NCBI RefSeq assembly: GCF_002008315.2
Contig: NZ_MVDG02000001.1
Coordinates: 1,364,001-1,428,000, forward strand
Direction: 5' to 3'
Origin: Arthrobacter sp. KBS0703
GTDB taxonomy: Bacteria > Actinomycetota > Actinomycetes > Actinomycetales > Micrococcaceae
Length of the DNA stretch: 64,000 nt
Of this stretch, positions 1 to 9,991 are shown piece by piece; position 1 is the stretch's first letter, and every line of letters begins with the position of its first letter. Under the pieces are notes generated by a model. The model saw only the letters and a list, made by a program, of their open reading frames with translations, had not been told where the DNA came from and searched no databases. The translations under genes were made by a program, and so were the position numbers.

Positions 1-94
1 TCAGTGGCCGTCGACCTGCACGGACACACAGATATGAATAGTAGCAGATTTCGGCCATCAGTGGCCATTTAGCGACGGCGCGGCGCGCCCGCGA

Positions 95-658
95 TTATTT
101 CCAGCCGCGCAGCTGCCGAAGAGCGTCGGCCACGCGGGAAAACTGGCCCCGGCCGAGGATGGCGCCCTCCCGGCGGATGTCCGCGGGCTTGATCCGGAGG
201 ACGCGGTCGAGTTTTGCCTCGCTGGGCCGCCCTAGCCGGTCCCAGGGTCCGGTGCCGATGTCGACATAGTCCCGGCGGCCGCGGGGGTCGCCGTCGTGGT
301 CCTTGCTGGTCAGCATCAGGCCGAGCAGGTACCGCCCGTGGCGGCCGACCAGCAGCACCGGGCGGTCCTTTCCCTGGGAATGGTCCTCTTCGTAGGGCAC
401 CCAGGCCCACACCACTTCACCCGGGTCCGGGCGTCCGTCGGGCGAGGGCGCGTACCGGATGGTTGCAGTGCCCGCGAAGTCGCCGGGGTAGGTCCCGGTC
501 AGCCCGCCTGCTCCGGCGCGGGTCCTGGTCCGTGCGGGCGTCCGGGACGGCGTGTTCTTCGCCGTGGCCGCCCGGGAGCGCTGCGTGCGTCCCAGGCCCT
601 CGAGGAAGCGGAAGGACGATCGGAGCGCATTGCCGACGGTGCGGAGGTTCAAGGCCAT
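95..658 (-). CDS. PemK/MazF family toxin-like protein
   Basis: A 187-residue protein. The first 75 or so residues are basic and low in complexity. The C-terminal half, about residues 80-187, has the PemK/MazF look: a GEVVWAWVPYEED strand and a KDRPVLLVGR strand, then a basic RGRRDYVDIG stretch. The family consists of small ribonucleases or their non-toxic relatives. No antitoxin gene lies beside it, so a toxin role is not established. The ATG at 658 was chosen because the in-frame extension upstream is a poor Gly/Cys-rich sequence, but no clear ribosome binding site supports either start. It is divergent from lepA, with about 200 bases between them. Confidence 0.72.
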   Translation of the reverse strand: MALNLRTVGNALRSSFRFLEGLGRTQRSRAATAKNTPSRTPARTRTRAGAGGLTGTYPGDFAGTATIRYAPSPDGRPDPGEVVWAWVPYEEDHSQGKDRPVLLVGRHGRYLLGLMLTSKDHDGDPRGRRDYVDIGTGPWDRLGRPSEAKLDRVLRIKPADIRREGAILGRGQFSRVADALRQLRGWK

Positions 659-854
659 GCGGGCAACGATACCGCCGCGGCAGCCGCCCGGGCCGGACCC
701 GGGACCACACGACACCGGGGCGCAAGGGGCATGCAGAATGTACTGCCACGGGCCCGGACGTGGGAGACTAGAGGCTCAGATATGCGGCAGGTGGCAGGGT
801 GGCCAGAATCCAGCCTGAACTACGCCGCGGAAATGCCAACAGTAAGGACCCTGC

Positions 855-2708
855 GTGTCTCCCATGGCCCGCACCGCCCCGGTGCCCGCCGCGACAGATC
901 CGGCCATCATTCGGAATTTCTGCATCATCGCGCACATTGACCACGGTAAATCCACCCTGGCCGACCGCATGCTTCAGTACACCGGCGTCGTGCAGTCCCG
1001 CGACATGAAGGCCCAGTATCTGGACCGCATGGATATCGAGCGAGAGCGCGGCATCACCATCAAGTCCCAGGCCGTCCGCATGCCCTGGGAACTGGACGGC
1101 ACCAGCTACGCACTGAACATGATTGACACCCCCGGCCACGTGGACTTCACGTACGAGGTGTCCCGGTCCTTGGCCGCCTGCGAAGGCGCAGTGCTCCTCG
1201 TGGACGCCGCCCAGGGCATCGAGGCGCAGACCCTCGCCAACCTTTATCTGGCGATGGAAAACAACCTCACCATCATCCCGGTCCTGAACAAGATCGACCT
1301 CCCGGCAGCACAGCCCGAGAAGTACGCGGCGGAACTGGCCAACCTGATCGGCGGCGACCCCGACGACGTGCTCCGCGTCTCCGGCAAGACCGGCATGGGC
1401 GTCGAGGATCTCCTGGACAAGATCGTCCGCGACCTGCCGGCCCCCGAGGGCGACCCGAACGCCCCCGCCCGCGCCATGATCTTCGACTCCGTCTACGACA
1501 CGTACCGCGGCGTGGTCACCTACGTCCGCGTCGTTGACGGCATGCTGCACCCGCGCGAACGCATCCAGATGATGTCCACCCGCGCCACCCACGAACTCCT
1601 CGAGATCGGCGTCAGCTCCCCGGAGCCCACCCCCTCCAAGGGGCTCGGCGTCGGCGAGGTCGGCTACCTCATCACCGGCGTGAAGGATGTCCGCCTGTCC
1701 AAGGTGGGCGACACCGTCACCAACCTTGCCAAGCCGGCCTCCGATTCCCTCCCCGGCTATGCCGACGCCAAGCCGATGGTCTTCTCCGGCCTGTACCCGC
1801 TGGATGGCACGGACTATCCGGTGCTCCGCGATGCGCTGGAGAAGCTGATGCTCAACGACGCCGCGCTCGTGTACGAGCCCGAGACGTCCGCCGCGCTGGG
1901 ATTCGGTTTCCGTGTTGGATTCCTGGGCCTGCTGCATCTGGAAATCACCCGCGAGCGGCTCGAGCGTGAATACAACCTGGATCTCATTTCCACTGCCCCC
2001 AACGTGGAATATGAAGTGACGCTGGAAGACAAGAAGGTCGTCCACGTCACCAACCCCAGCGAATACCCCACCGGCAAGATCGCTGAAGTCCGCGAGCCGA
2101 TGGTATCCGCCACCATCCTTGCGCCCAACGAGTTCGTCGGCGCCATCATGGAACTGTGCCAAAGCCGGCGCGGCGTCATGGGCGGCATGGACTACCTCTC
2201 GGAGGACCGGGTGGAAATCCGGTACCGCCTGCCGCTGGCCGAGATCGTCTTCGACTTCTTCGACATCCTCAAGTCCAAGACCCGCGGCTACGGATCGCTC
2301 GACTGGAAGGCCGACGGCGAGCAGGTCGCCGATCTGGTCAAGGTGGACATCATGCTCCAGGGTGAGCAGGTTGACGCCTTCTCCGCCATCACGCACCGGG
2401 ACAAGGCCTACGCCTACGGTGTGATGATGACCGGCAAGCTGCGTGAACTCATTCCGCGCCAGCAGTTCGAGGTGCCCATCCAGGCCGCCATCGGCTCCAG
2501 GATTATCGCCCGGGAAAGCATCCGGGCCATCCGCAAGGACGTCCTGGCCAAGTGCTACGGCGGTGACATCACCCGAAAGCGCAAACTTCTGGAAAAGCAG
2601 AAGGAAGGCAAGAAGCGCATGAAGATGGTGGGCCGGGTCGAAGTGCCGCAGGAAGCGTTCATCGCGGCGCTCACCACGGACGAATCCAAGGACAAGGCCA
2701 AGAAGTAG
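855..2708 (+). CDS. lepA: Elongation factor 4 (LepA), ribosome back-translocase GTPase
   Basis: A 617-residue translational GTPase of the usual length. The G1 motif AHIDHGKST lies near residue 26, DTPGHVDF follows, and NKID is the G4 motif. The LepA-specific C-terminal domain ends in a lysine-rich tail. EF4 acts on stalled or mistranslocated ribosomes. The start is a GTG at 855 preceded by an AAGGA-type site about 8 bases upstream. An in-frame ATG at 864 is the alternative. hemW follows after about 50 bases, and lepA-hemW is a common actinobacterial pairing. Confidence 0.97.
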   Translation: MSPMARTAPVPAATDPAIIRNFCIIAHIDHGKSTLADRMLQYTGVVQSRDMKAQYLDRMDIERERGITIKSQAVRMPWELDGTSYALNMIDTPGHVDFTYEVSRSLAACEGAVLLVDAAQGIEAQTLANLYLAMENNLTIIPVLNKIDLPAAQPEKYAAELANLIGGDPDDVLRVSGKTGMGVEDLLDKIVRDLPAPEGDPNAPARAMIFDSVYDTYRGVVTYVRVVDGMLHPRERIQMMSTRATHELLEIGVSSPEPTPSKGLGVGEVGYLITGVKDVRLSKVGDTVTNLAKPASDSLPGYADAKPMVFSGLYPLDGTDYPVLRDALEKLMLNDAALVYEPETSAALGFGFRVGFLGLLHLEITRERLEREYNLDLISTAPNVEYEVTLEDKKVVHVTNPSEYPTGKIAEVREPMVSATILAPNEFVGAIMELCQSRRGVMGGMDYLSEDRVEIRYRLPLAEIVFDFFDILKSKTRGYGSLDWKADGEQVADLVKVDIMLQGEQVDAFSAITHRDKAYAYGVMMTGKLRELIPRQQFEVPIQAAIGSRIIARESIRAIRKDVLAKCYGGDITRKRKLLEKQKEGKKRMKMVGRVEVPQEAFIAALTTDESKDKAKK

Positions 2709-2762
2709 TGGTTGCTGTGGCTTTCCCTGGACATCGCGCCACTTGTGCACAGGGCGGGACAC

Positions 2763-3992
2763 ATGCCTAGCGTTCTTCCCTTGGGCGACCCGGCGCCGTC
2801 GGACGGTCTCCTGCCGCCGCAGGCGCTGGAAGGTGCCGCGGACCGGGCTTTCGGGCTCTACGTGCACATCCCGTTCTGCGCCGTACGCTGTGGCTACTGC
2901 GACTTCAACACGTACACCGCGACGGAGCTGGGTGGCGGCGCGTCGCAGGATGCCTATGCCTCCACGGCCATCTCCGAGGTGGGATTCGCCGCCCGCGCGC
3001 TGGAGCAGTCGGGCCTTCCTGCCCGCCGGCTCCGCACAGTGTTCTTCGGCGGCGGGACCCCCACGCTCCTTCCGGCTGAGGACCTGGCCCGGATACTCCG
3101 CGCCGCCATCAGCGAGTGGGGGATCGAACCGGGCGCCGAGGTCACCACGGAGGCCAATCCGGACTCCGTGACGCCCGAATCTCTCCGCGTGCTCGCCGAC
3201 GCCGGCTTCACCAGGGTTTCTTTCGGCATGCAGTCCGCCGTGCCCCACGTCCTGAAGGTTCTGGACCGCACGCACACACCCGGCCGCGTTCCGCTGGTGG
3301 TGCAGTGGGCGCGCGAGGCGGGGCTGGCCGTGAGCCTGGACCTCATTTACGGCACGCCCGGTGAATCGCTTGAGGACTGGCGCTACTCGCTGGAGACCGC
3401 GCTTTCCTACCGCCCGGACCACATCAGCGCCTACGCGCTCATTGTGGAGGACGGCACCAAGCTCGCGGCGCAGATCCGCAGGGGCGAGGTTCCGGGGATT
3501 GACGACGACGACCACGCCGCCAAGTATGAACTCGCCGACCAGCTGATTTCCGACGCCGGCCTTGACTGGTACGAGGTCAGCAACTGGTCCGTCACGCCGG
3601 AACAGGCGTGCCGGCACAACCTTGCCTACTGGCGCGGCGACGACTGGTGGGGGATCGGACCCGGGGCTCACTCGCACGTCGGCGGCGTGCGCTGGTGGAA
3701 CGTCAAGCATCCCACCGCCTACGCCGGACGGCTCGCCTCGGGCGTCTCTCCGGCGGCAGGGCGCGAAACCCTCGACGCCGAAACCCGCCAGGTGGAGACG
3801 GTCATGCTCGAGGCCCGGCTGGCGTCAGGCCTGGCCGTGGCTTCGCTGTCCGCCTTGGGCAGGCACGCCGTGGCAGGGCTCATTGCTGACGGTCTCGTGT
3901 CACCCGCGGAGGCATTCCGGGGCCGGCTGGTCCTCACGCTCAAAGGCCGGCTGCTGGCGGATGCCGTTGTCCGAAGGATCCTGCCGGATTAA
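2763..3992 (+). CDS. hemW: Radical SAM heme chaperone HemW
   Basis: A 409-residue radical SAM protein, formerly annotated as oxygen-independent coproporphyrinogen III oxidase. The CX3CX2C cluster motif appears as CAVRCGYC, preceded by YVHIPFC. FFGGGTPT and the SFGMQS region follow, and a HemN_C-type domain lies at the end. The CX3CX2C-plus-CDF form is typical of HemW, which inserts heme into respiratory proteins; that suits the cytochrome genes later in the window. The ATG at 2763 is preferred over an earlier in-frame TTG at 2712, because the extra residues are not HemW-like and the TTG lies directly behind the lepA stop. Confidence 0.93.
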   Translation: MPSVLPLGDPAPSDGLLPPQALEGAADRAFGLYVHIPFCAVRCGYCDFNTYTATELGGGASQDAYASTAISEVGFAARALEQSGLPARRLRTVFFGGGTPTLLPAEDLARILRAAISEWGIEPGAEVTTEANPDSVTPESLRVLADAGFTRVSFGMQSAVPHVLKVLDRTHTPGRVPLVVQWAREAGLAVSLDLIYGTPGESLEDWRYSLETALSYRPDHISAYALIVEDGTKLAAQIRRGEVPGIDDDDHAAKYELADQLISDAGLDWYEVSNWSVTPEQACRHNLAYWRGDDWWGIGPGAHSHVGGVRWWNVKHPTAYAGRLASGVSPAAGRETLDAETRQVETVMLEARLASGLAVASLSALGRHAVAGLIADGLVSPAEAFRGRLVLTLKGRLLADAVVRRILPD

Positions 3993-4030
3993 CTCTCCGC
4001 AGGACCCCGGAGTCGCGGGACCCCGGAGGG

Positions 4031-4450
4031 CTACTTGATCCAGCGCAGGTTGTACTGGTACCGGTGCGGCTGGCCGCGGTTGACGTGGATGCCCGCGGAC
4101 ACTGAGAAGCACGTCAGGGCAATCCAGATGAGGGTCGCCAGCACAGCGAAGATGTTGCCGACCACGGGAAGCAGCACCAGGAGGTTCGCGAGGACCGCCG
4201 CGATGGTGGGGGGCAGCGAGAAGTTGAGGGCTTCTTTGGATTCCTGCGCCGTGAACGGCCCGCGGTCGCGGAAGATCAGGTAGATCAGCAGCGCCGGGAC
4301 GCAGCCCAGGATGCCACCGAAGTGGGCCAGCGTGGCCCATTGCCTGTCCTCGCTGGCCGTCAGCGGCAGAGCATTGGCAGGAACGCCATGGTACTGGGGC
4401 AGGTCCTGGCCGGACGGGGTGTCCCTGCGGTCGCGAGCGTCTTCTGCCAC
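4031..4450 (-). CDS. DUF4870 domain membrane protein
   Basis: A 139-residue protein. A hydrophilic N-terminus is followed by the conserved WATLAHFGGILG segment and FRDRGPFTAQESKEALNF, both typical of DUF4870 (Tic20-like small membrane proteins). Two to three hydrophobic segments follow, and the C-terminus is basic (YQYNLRWIK). Its function is unknown. The GTG start at 4450 has an AAGGAAG site four bases upstream. It lies downstream of the DUF3097 gene on the same strand, separated by about 210 bases, and converges on hemW. Confidence 0.85.
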   Translation of the reverse strand: MAEDARDRRDTPSGQDLPQYHGVPANALPLTASEDRQWATLAHFGGILGCVPALLIYLIFRDRGPFTAQESKEALNFSLPPTIAAVLANLLVLLPVVGNIFAVLATLIWIALTCFSVSAGIHVNRGQPHRYQYNLRWIK

Positions 4451-4663
4451 TTGTCTTCCTTAAACTTGCGTTGGTGCGTTATTGCCGGTGCCTGCAATGC
4501 TGGCGCGGCCGGCCCGTGGGGCCGGAAGGCGGCAGCGCGTGAGGCGCCGTACCAAGAATACTGGGTCGGGCGCGGAATGGACGACCGAACCACAGCGTGG
4601 TGTGCGTTCACGCCCACGGCGCTGTATCCAGCGGTCCTACGATGCGGTACCCCTAGGCTGTGC

Positions 4664-5518
4664 CTACGGCACAGTGAGAAAGTCGATGACCTCTTCTACC
4701 CTGCCTAGCAGGGCCGGCTCGAGGTCGGCATAGGTCCGCACGGCGCCGAGCAGCTTCTGCCAGCCAAGCCCGACATCTTCCTTCGTGGAGTGCGGCCAGC
4801 CGAAGGCCGTGAGGATGCCCGTTTTCCAGTCGGTCCCGCGGGGCACCACCGGCCACTGCGCGATGCCGAGCACGGACGGCCTGATGGCCTGCCAGACGTC
4901 GACGTACGGGTGGCCCACAATCAGCACGTTTCCGGCGGCGCCCGGAGAAGCCATGACGGCCGCGGCGATCCTGGACTCCTTGGAGTCCGGCACCAGGTGG
5001 TCAACCAGCACACCCAGCCTCCTGCCCGGTCCGGGGCGGAACGCAGCGACGGCCCCCGCCAGGTCGTCAATGCCGTGAAGAGGCTCGACGACGATGCCCT
5101 CCACCCGGAGGTCGTCACCCCAGACCTTTTCCACGAGTTCGGCGTCGTGCTTGCCCTCCACCCAGATCCGGCTCGCCTTGGCCACCTGGGCACGCTGGCC
5201 CTCCACCCTGACGGAACCCGACGCCGTCCGCGCCGCTGTCCCGGATCCCTGCGGTTTGCCGGAAGGGGCAGGGGGCATCAGCCGGATGGGCCGGCCTTCG
5301 AGGAGGAACCCGAAACCAAGGCGGAACGACCGCGATTTCCCGCACCGGTCCTCGAGCGCCACGACGTGCATCCCGCCGGATTTCTCCACGCGGGTCACCG
5401 CGCCCACCCAGCCCGACTGGACCTCTTCGAGCACCATCCCGCGCTCTGCTGGCACTTCCGGCAAGTCATTCTTTGCGGGCGCCGCAATCTCCTGCGGGCC
5501 CCAGGTCTGGTACTGCAT
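4664..5518 (-). CDS. DUF3097 domain-containing protein
   Basis: A 284-residue soluble protein recognised as the actinobacterial DUF3097 family. The C-terminal two thirds carry conserved segments such as IWVEGKHDAELVEKVWGDDL and VGHPYVDVWQA. The first of these resembles a Toprim-like nucleotide-processing fold, which is inference. The start MQYQTWGP at 5518 was chosen over an upstream extension that lacks family character. It is divergent from hrcA, and the 210-base gap holds the CIRCE element and a second inverted repeat. Its function is unknown. Confidence 0.85.
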   Translation of the reverse strand: MQYQTWGPQEIAAPAKNDLPEVPAERGMVLEEVQSGWVGAVTRVEKSGGMHVVALEDRCGKSRSFRLGFGFLLEGRPIRLMPPAPSGKPQGSGTAARTASGSVRVEGQRAQVAKASRIWVEGKHDAELVEKVWGDDLRVEGIVVEPLHGIDDLAGAVAAFRPGPGRRLGVLVDHLVPDSKESRIAAAVMASPGAAGNVLIVGHPYVDVWQAIRPSVLGIAQWPVVPRGTDWKTGILTAFGWPHSTKEDVGLGWQKLLGAVRTYADLEPALLGRVEEVIDFLTVP

Positions 5519-5614
5519 TCGTTCACATCGCTTTGCACTAGGAAGATGCCGCCCCGGCAACTTATCTGCTGCCGGGCCGAAGGGTGCCCGGAATTTCGCC
5601 CGGAGCGGTACCAA

Positions 5615-5652
5615 TGCTAACAACGAGCCGTCTCATATTAGACTTGTTAGCA
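5615..5652. promoter_or_regulatory. Second inverted repeat next to the CIRCE element
   Basis: TGCTAACAA at 5615-5623 and TTGTTAGCA at 5644-5652 are perfect 9-base inverted arms 20 bases apart. The right arm overlaps the left arm of CIRCE, and the left arm contains the TGCTAA core found in CIRCE arms. It could be an extra HrcA half-site set or an operator facing the divergent DUF3097 gene. This is seen in sequence; the role is inferred. Confidence 0.5.
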
Positions 5653-5673
5653 CTTAGGCATGTGGAGTGCTAA
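5647..5673 (+). promoter_or_regulatory. CIRCE operator (HrcA binding site)
   Basis: TTAGCACTT, nine spacer bases, then GAGTGCTAA. This matches the CIRCE consensus TTAGCACTC-N9-GAGTGCTAA with one mismatch in the left arm. It lies about 60 bases before the hrcA start, so hrcA is expected to be autorepressed and heat-inducible, as is known for this family. Confidence 0.93.
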
Positions 5674-5731
5674 AAAATGGCTTGCAGGGCGCCGTCCTGA
5701 CAAGCCAGTTACGGTCGATCGGAGGTGGACC

Positions 5732-6745
5732 ATGAGCGAACCACGCAAGCTCGAGGTGCTGCGCGCCATTGTCGAGGACTACGTCCATTCCCGGGAACCC
5801 GTCGGATCAAAAGCCTTGGTTGAACGCCACCATCTGGGCGTTTCCAGCGCCACTATCCGCAACGACATGGCTGCGCTGGAGGATGAGGGACTCATCACGG
5901 CACCGCACACCAGCGCCGGAAGGATCCCCACCGATAAGGGCTACCGGCTCTTCGTGGACCAGATCTCGGCTGTCAAACCGCTGTCCCAGGCGGAGCGCCG
6001 CGCCATCCAGTCGCTGCTGGAGGGATCTGAGGACCTCGACGACGTCCTTGACCGGACTGCCAGGCTCCTGTCCCAGCTGACCAACCAGGTCGCCGTCGTG
6101 CAGTACCCCCACCTGAGCCGTGCCGTGGTGCGCCATATCGAATTCGTGCTGCTGGCCCCCCGCAAGGTCCTGATCGTCCTGATCGCCGACAGCGGCAAGG
6201 TTGAGCAGCGGGTCATCGACGTCGGCCAGGAACTGGGGGAGGACGCCCTGTCCGACCTGCGGACGCGGTTCCTCGCAGGCGTCGGCGGGACACCCCTGAT
6301 CATGCTCCCGCAGCACCTTGCCGCTGTGCTGGCAGGCTGCGGGCCTGACCAGCGCCGGGCCGCCGTCGCCCTCAGCAGGGCTCTTGAAGCCCTCGCCCAC
6401 AGCAGCCGGGAGGACCGGATGGTTATGGCGGGAACCGCCAACCTCGCGCGGTCCAACGTGGACTTCCCGCTCAGCATCGGGCCCGTCCTGGAAGCGCTCG
6501 AAGAGCAGGTGGTCATGCTCCGGCTCCTCAGCGACATGGCGCAGGACCCCCGGGGGGTTGCCGTCAGCATCGGCCGGGAGAATCCCTATGACGGACTCGC
6601 CGAGGCTTCGGTGGTAGCCACCGGCTACGGCCCCAACGCCAGCGCCAAGGTCGGGATCCTTGGCCCCACCCGCATGGACTACCCCACCACCATGGCCGCC
6701 GTACGCGCGGTGGCCCGTTACCTTTCGAGGATCCTGGGCCCGTGA
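5732..6745 (+). CDS. hrcA: Heat-inducible transcription repressor HrcA
   Basis: A 337-residue protein of normal family length. The N-terminal winged-helix region contains [16 protein letters not shown] and [16 protein letters not shown], and the [14 protein letters not shown] motif that follows is diagnostic of HrcA. The start at 5732 has GGAGGTGG just upstream. An earlier in-frame ATG at 5660 lies inside the CIRCE operator and is rejected. dnaJ follows after 58 bases, forming the hrcA-dnaJ heat-shock operon with rsmE. Confidence 0.96.
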   Translation: MSEPRKLEVLRAIVEDYVHSREPVGSKALVERHHLGVSSATIRNDMAALEDEGLITAPHTSAGRIPTDKGYRLFVDQISAVKPLSQAERRAIQSLLEGSEDLDDVLDRTARLLSQLTNQVAVVQYPHLSRAVVRHIEFVLLAPRKVLIVLIADSGKVEQRVIDVGQELGEDALSDLRTRFLAGVGGTPLIMLPQHLAAVLAGCGPDQRRAAVALSRALEALAHSSREDRMVMAGTANLARSNVDFPLSIGPVLEALEEQVVMLRLLSDMAQDPRGVAVSIGRENPYDGLAEASVVATGYGPNASAKVGILGPTRMDYPTTMAAVRAVARYLSRILGP

Positions 6746-6803
6746 TGCCACGGCCCGGCGGTCCCCGCACCCCAGGCAGTACAACGAGGAAGAGATACGA
6801 ACT

Positions 6804-7931
6804 TTGAGCAGCCACTACGACGTTCTTGGAGTCTCCCCGGAAGCCACCGGCGAAGAGATCAAAAAGGCCTACCGCAAACTGGCCCGCACCCTGCACCCGG
6901 ACGTCAACCCCGGAGAAGATGCCTCGGACCAGTTCAAGGCCGTCACGCATGCCTACGAGGTGCTGTCCGATCCGCAGAAGCGCCGGGTCTACGACACCAC
7001 AGGCAACGAGAACGGCACTGACAACGGCTTCGGCGGCGGCGGCTACGCCGGGCAGGGGTTCGCGTTCCAAGACATTTTTGACACCTTCTTCGGCGCGGGG
7101 GGAACCTCAGGTCCGGCGTCGCGGGTCCGCAGGGGGCAGGACGCCCTCATCAGCATCCGGATCGACCTGCGCGACGCCGTCTTCGGCGTCAACAAGAAGA
7201 TCGAGGTGGATACCGCGGTCACCTGCCCCACGTGCGACGGGTCATGCTGCCGCGAGGGTAGCCACCCGGAACGCTGCGACATCTGCGGCGGCAGCGGCCA
7301 GGTCCAGCGGGCCGTTCGCTCCATCCTCGGACAGGTGATGACGGCCGCCCCGTGCGGTTCCTGCGAAGGCTTCGGAACGGTCATCAAGGACCCCTGCAAC
7401 GAGTGCAACGGCCAGGGCCGGATCCGCAGCCGCAGGTCCCTCACCATCAAGGTTCCGGCGGGCGTGGCCACCGGCACCCGGATCCAGCTCTCCGGACAGG
7501 GTGAAGCCGGCCCGGCCGGCGGACCCTCGGGCGACCTCTACGTGGAGATCCGGGTCAACAACGACGCCACCTACGTCCGCGACGGCGACGACCTCCATGC
7601 CACCCTGAACATCCCCATGACTGCCGCGGCCCTTGGCACCGAACTGAGCCTGGACACTTTCGACGGGAAACAGGAGATCGACGTCAAGGCGGGCACCCAG
7701 TCCGGCGAAATCATCACCCTCCGCGGCCTCGGCGTCACGCACCTGCGGGGCTACGGCCGCGGTGACCTCAAGGTGCACCTGCAGGTTGAGACGCCGTCGA
7801 AGCTTGATCCTGCGCAGGAAGACCTGCTGCGGCAGCTTGCGAAGCTCCGGGGCGAGCAGTTCTCCGAGGGCAAGCTCGCGGCCAGCGGAGGCGTCTTCGC
7901 CAAGCTCCGGGACCGCTTCGGTAACCTGTAG
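6804..7931 (+). CDS. dnaJ: Molecular chaperone DnaJ
   Basis: A 375-residue type I DnaJ. The J-domain carries the HPD motif ([10 protein letters not shown]), followed by a Gly/Phe-rich linker ([11 protein letters not shown]), four zinc-finger motifs and two C-terminal substrate-binding domains. The first zinc motif reads CPTCDGSC rather than CxxCxGxG; the other three ([24 protein letters not shown]) are canonical. The start is TTG at 6804, with GAGGAAGAG about nine bases upstream; the protein then begins SSHYDVLGV, as expected. It works with DnaK, which is not in this window, and sits between hrcA and rsmE. Confidence 0.95.
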   Translation: MSSHYDVLGVSPEATGEEIKKAYRKLARTLHPDVNPGEDASDQFKAVTHAYEVLSDPQKRRVYDTTGNENGTDNGFGGGGYAGQGFAFQDIFDTFFGAGGTSGPASRVRRGQDALISIRIDLRDAVFGVNKKIEVDTAVTCPTCDGSCCREGSHPERCDICGGSGQVQRAVRSILGQVMTAAPCGSCEGFGTVIKDPCNECNGQGRIRSRRSLTIKVPAGVATGTRIQLSGQGEAGPAGGPSGDLYVEIRVNNDATYVRDGDDLHATLNIPMTAAALGTELSLDTFDGKQEIDVKAGTQSGEIITLRGLGVTHLRGYGRGDLKVHLQVETPSKLDPAQEDLLRQLAKLRGEQFSEGKLAASGGVFAKLRDRFGNL

Positions 7932-7933
7932 CG

Positions 7934-8707
7934 GTGAGCAACCCCGTATTCTTCACCACCGCCGGAGCGCTGGACGACGCGGCGCCGGGATCGCAATTCA
8001 CGCTGGACGGGGCCGAGGCGCGCCATGCCGTCACGGTCAAGCGGCTGGCAGTGGGGGAGAGCGTTGATATCGCCGACGGCGCCGGCAAGAGGCTCACCGG
8101 GACCGTGTCGAGCGTGGCGCCGGCGGCGCTGACGGTCGAATGTGCATCCGTCGCCGTTGAGGAGCGGCCTGACGTTCGCCTGGTCCTCGTGCAGGCGCTG
8201 GCCAAAGGCGACCGTGACGAACTCGCGATCGAGACTTCGACCGAACTCGGCATCGACGCAGTCGTGCCCTGGCAGTCGGAACGCTCCATCGTCCGGTGGA
8301 AGGGCGACCGTGCGGCGAAGGCCCACGCCAAGTGGCAGTCCGCCGTGACGGCCGCGGCGAAGCAGGCGCGCCGTGCCTGGATACCGGATGTCCGCTCCGC
8401 CGTCGATACCCAGGGCCTGGCCGCCGCGGTGTCGGCTGCCGGCCTTGCGGTGATCCTTCACGAGGACGCGGTCAAGCCGCTGCGGCAGGTTCTGGAGGGG
8501 TGGCGCGACGCCGGCCTGCCGGAGGACGGCGGACCCGCCGAGATTCTCCTCATCGTCGGGCCCGAGGGCGGCATCAGCCCCAGGGAAGTCACCAGGCTAT
8601 GCGGGGAGGGAGCGGTGACGGCCCTCCTTGGGCCGCACGTGCTGCGGTCGTCCACCGCCGGACCGGCCGCCGTCGTCGTCGCGAGTGATGTCCTGGGCCG
8701 CTGGTAA
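7934..8707 (+). CDS. rsmE: 16S rRNA (uracil-1498-N3)-methyltransferase RsmE
   Basis: A 257-residue SPOUT-class methyltransferase. The N-terminal PUA-like part holds GAEARHAVTVKRL. The C-terminal trefoil-knot signature is LLIVGPEGGISPREV and, later, LGPHVLRSSTAGPAAV, which bind S-adenosylmethionine. It methylates U1498 of 16S rRNA. The GTG start is two bases after the dnaJ stop, so it is probably translationally coupled. It converges with the GerMN lipoprotein gene, leaving 15 bases between the stops. Confidence 0.94.
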   Translation: MSNPVFFTTAGALDDAAPGSQFTLDGAEARHAVTVKRLAVGESVDIADGAGKRLTGTVSSVAPAALTVECASVAVEERPDVRLVLVQALAKGDRDELAIETSTELGIDAVVPWQSERSIVRWKGDRAAKAHAKWQSAVTAAAKQARRAWIPDVRSAVDTQGLAAAVSAAGLAVILHEDAVKPLRQVLEGWRDAGLPEDGGPAEILLIVGPEGGISPREVTRLCGEGAVTALLGPHVLRSSTAGPAAVVVASDVLGRW

Positions 8708-8722
8708 CGGCTGTGCCGGCAA

Positions 8723-9637
8723 CTAGCGTACGGTGAAACCCCGCGAGTCCACGTTCAGTTCCTCGGCGGGCTGGCTGGGATTGATCTGGGAAACCCGGAT
8801 CTCGTAGCTGCCCGGTCCGAGATTGACTGCCATGTTGAAGGCTCCGGAGGCCCCCGGCTCTTTCGCCGCAGTGGTTTCGCCAGCCAGATAGCGCTGCTTG
8901 TCGCCGTTTTCCTGGACCTTGAGGATCTGCCAGTGCAGCTTGCCGCCGGGAACGGTGCTGCGCCCGGTGATCTTGACCCGGCCGTCGGCGACTTCCACGC
9001 CCTGCTGGGGATCGATGATCCACACCGGCGCCACCATCCCGGCGCTGCGTGACGTGGGCGAGCCGAGCTTGACGTGCTTGAAAGCCACGTAGTCGGTGTG
9101 CCCGTCCACTAGGATCACGACTTCAATCTGCTGGCCGGCGTCGATCAGGCCGGAACTCGCGCCCGCTGCCGTCGCGGTGTAAACAAGCTGCTGGATGGCC
9201 CGCTGGGCCATGTCGGCGTCGAGATTGGCGTTGAAGGCGTCGGCAGACACATCCACCGTGATGACGTTGGTGCCCGAGATCGACGTCGCGAGGTTCTTGG
9301 GGTTCTGCCAGGGCGTGAAGTAGTCCGGATCCAGGGGTGTTTCAGACATCATGGCCCGCAAGGCCCGGGTGATCGGGTTCTCCTCGTCCGGAACATCCCG
9401 GAACTCCCGGTAGAGGAAGACGTTGCTGTTGCTCCGCCCGATCCAGTACACCGGCGCCTTGTTCGAGGACTGCATGGTCTCCAGCGGCGCGCTGGTGGTG
9501 GGAACGCCGTCGGTACCCGCGGCGCGCTGGGAAGTGGAGGGAACGTTCGATGATGTGACGGCGGGGTCGGAGTCGGCGATGCAGCCGGACAGCAGCAAGG
9601 CGGCAGGGAACAGCCCAAGGAGCACCGCGGAGCGCAT
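8723..9637 (-). CDS. GerMN/Gmad2 domain lipoprotein
   Basis: A 304-residue putative lipoprotein. The signal peptide runs to a lipobox LLSGC with Cys19. A Ser/Thr/Pro linker follows, then a GerMN-type domain (about residues 60-190; PVYWIGRSNSNVFLYREF, NVITVDVSADAF) and a Gmad2 Ig-like C-terminal domain (about 200-304; PVWIIDPQQGVEVADGRVKI, GSYEIRVSQ). Such proteins are anchored at the outer membrane face and are linked to envelope or spore functions, but the substrate is unknown. GGAAGG lies upstream of the ATG. The gene sits inside the rsmE-phoH block on the opposite strand. Confidence 0.85.
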   Translation of the reverse strand: MRSAVLLGLFPAALLLSGCIADSDPAVTSSNVPSTSQRAAGTDGVPTTSAPLETMQSSNKAPVYWIGRSNSNVFLYREFRDVPDEENPITRALRAMMSETPLDPDYFTPWQNPKNLATSISGTNVITVDVSADAFNANLDADMAQRAIQQLVYTATAAGASSGLIDAGQQIEVVILVDGHTDYVAFKHVKLGSPTSRSAGMVAPVWIIDPQQGVEVADGRVKITGRSTVPGGKLHWQILKVQENGDKQRYLAGETTAAKEPGASGAFNMAVNLGPGSYEIRVSQINPSQPAEELNVDSRGFTVR

Positions 9638-9991
9638 CCGCGAAGCTACCTTCCGGCTGGAACTTCCTGACTGCCTGATGTCTGTGGACCCTTCGTATCA
9701 GCAGCATGTGCGTGCTGAGTGTGTTGGCGGCTGTGGCTGCGGGCAGGCCGAACCGTTCCCCGCTGACTTCTTTCCCAGCATTACACACGGCTCCGGGGCC
9801 ACGGTGGCCTTTATCGGCTGACGGGCGAACTGCAACGGGAACGATATGAGGCCGATACAAAGTTGATACCTAATTGCGGGAACCCGTCACGGAACCGCTA
9901 CCTCGGCGGCCGCCGGGAACGGTGAGCGCGGGCGGGCGCTGGCGTAAGATGGAAGAACTCTTAAGAGTTATTTTCGAACTGGAGGGAACAA

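Noticed and set aside
768..3710. Very long open frame antisense to lepA and hemW
   Set aside because: It mirrors the two real genes in a high-GC genome, has no family features and no start context. Similar frames opposite the M13 peptidase (15582-17198), leuA (17852-19612) and the UvrA-like gene (56425-58050) were rejected for the same reason.
4002..4028. 11-base direct repeat GGACCCCGGAG after hemW
   Set aside because: It is short, GC-rich and forms no good hairpin or target-site pattern, so it is not taken as a mobile-element trace.
5660..5731. Upstream in-frame ATG for hrcA
   Set aside because: It lies inside the CIRCE operator and adds residues not typical of HrcA; the start at 5732 has a strong ribosome site.
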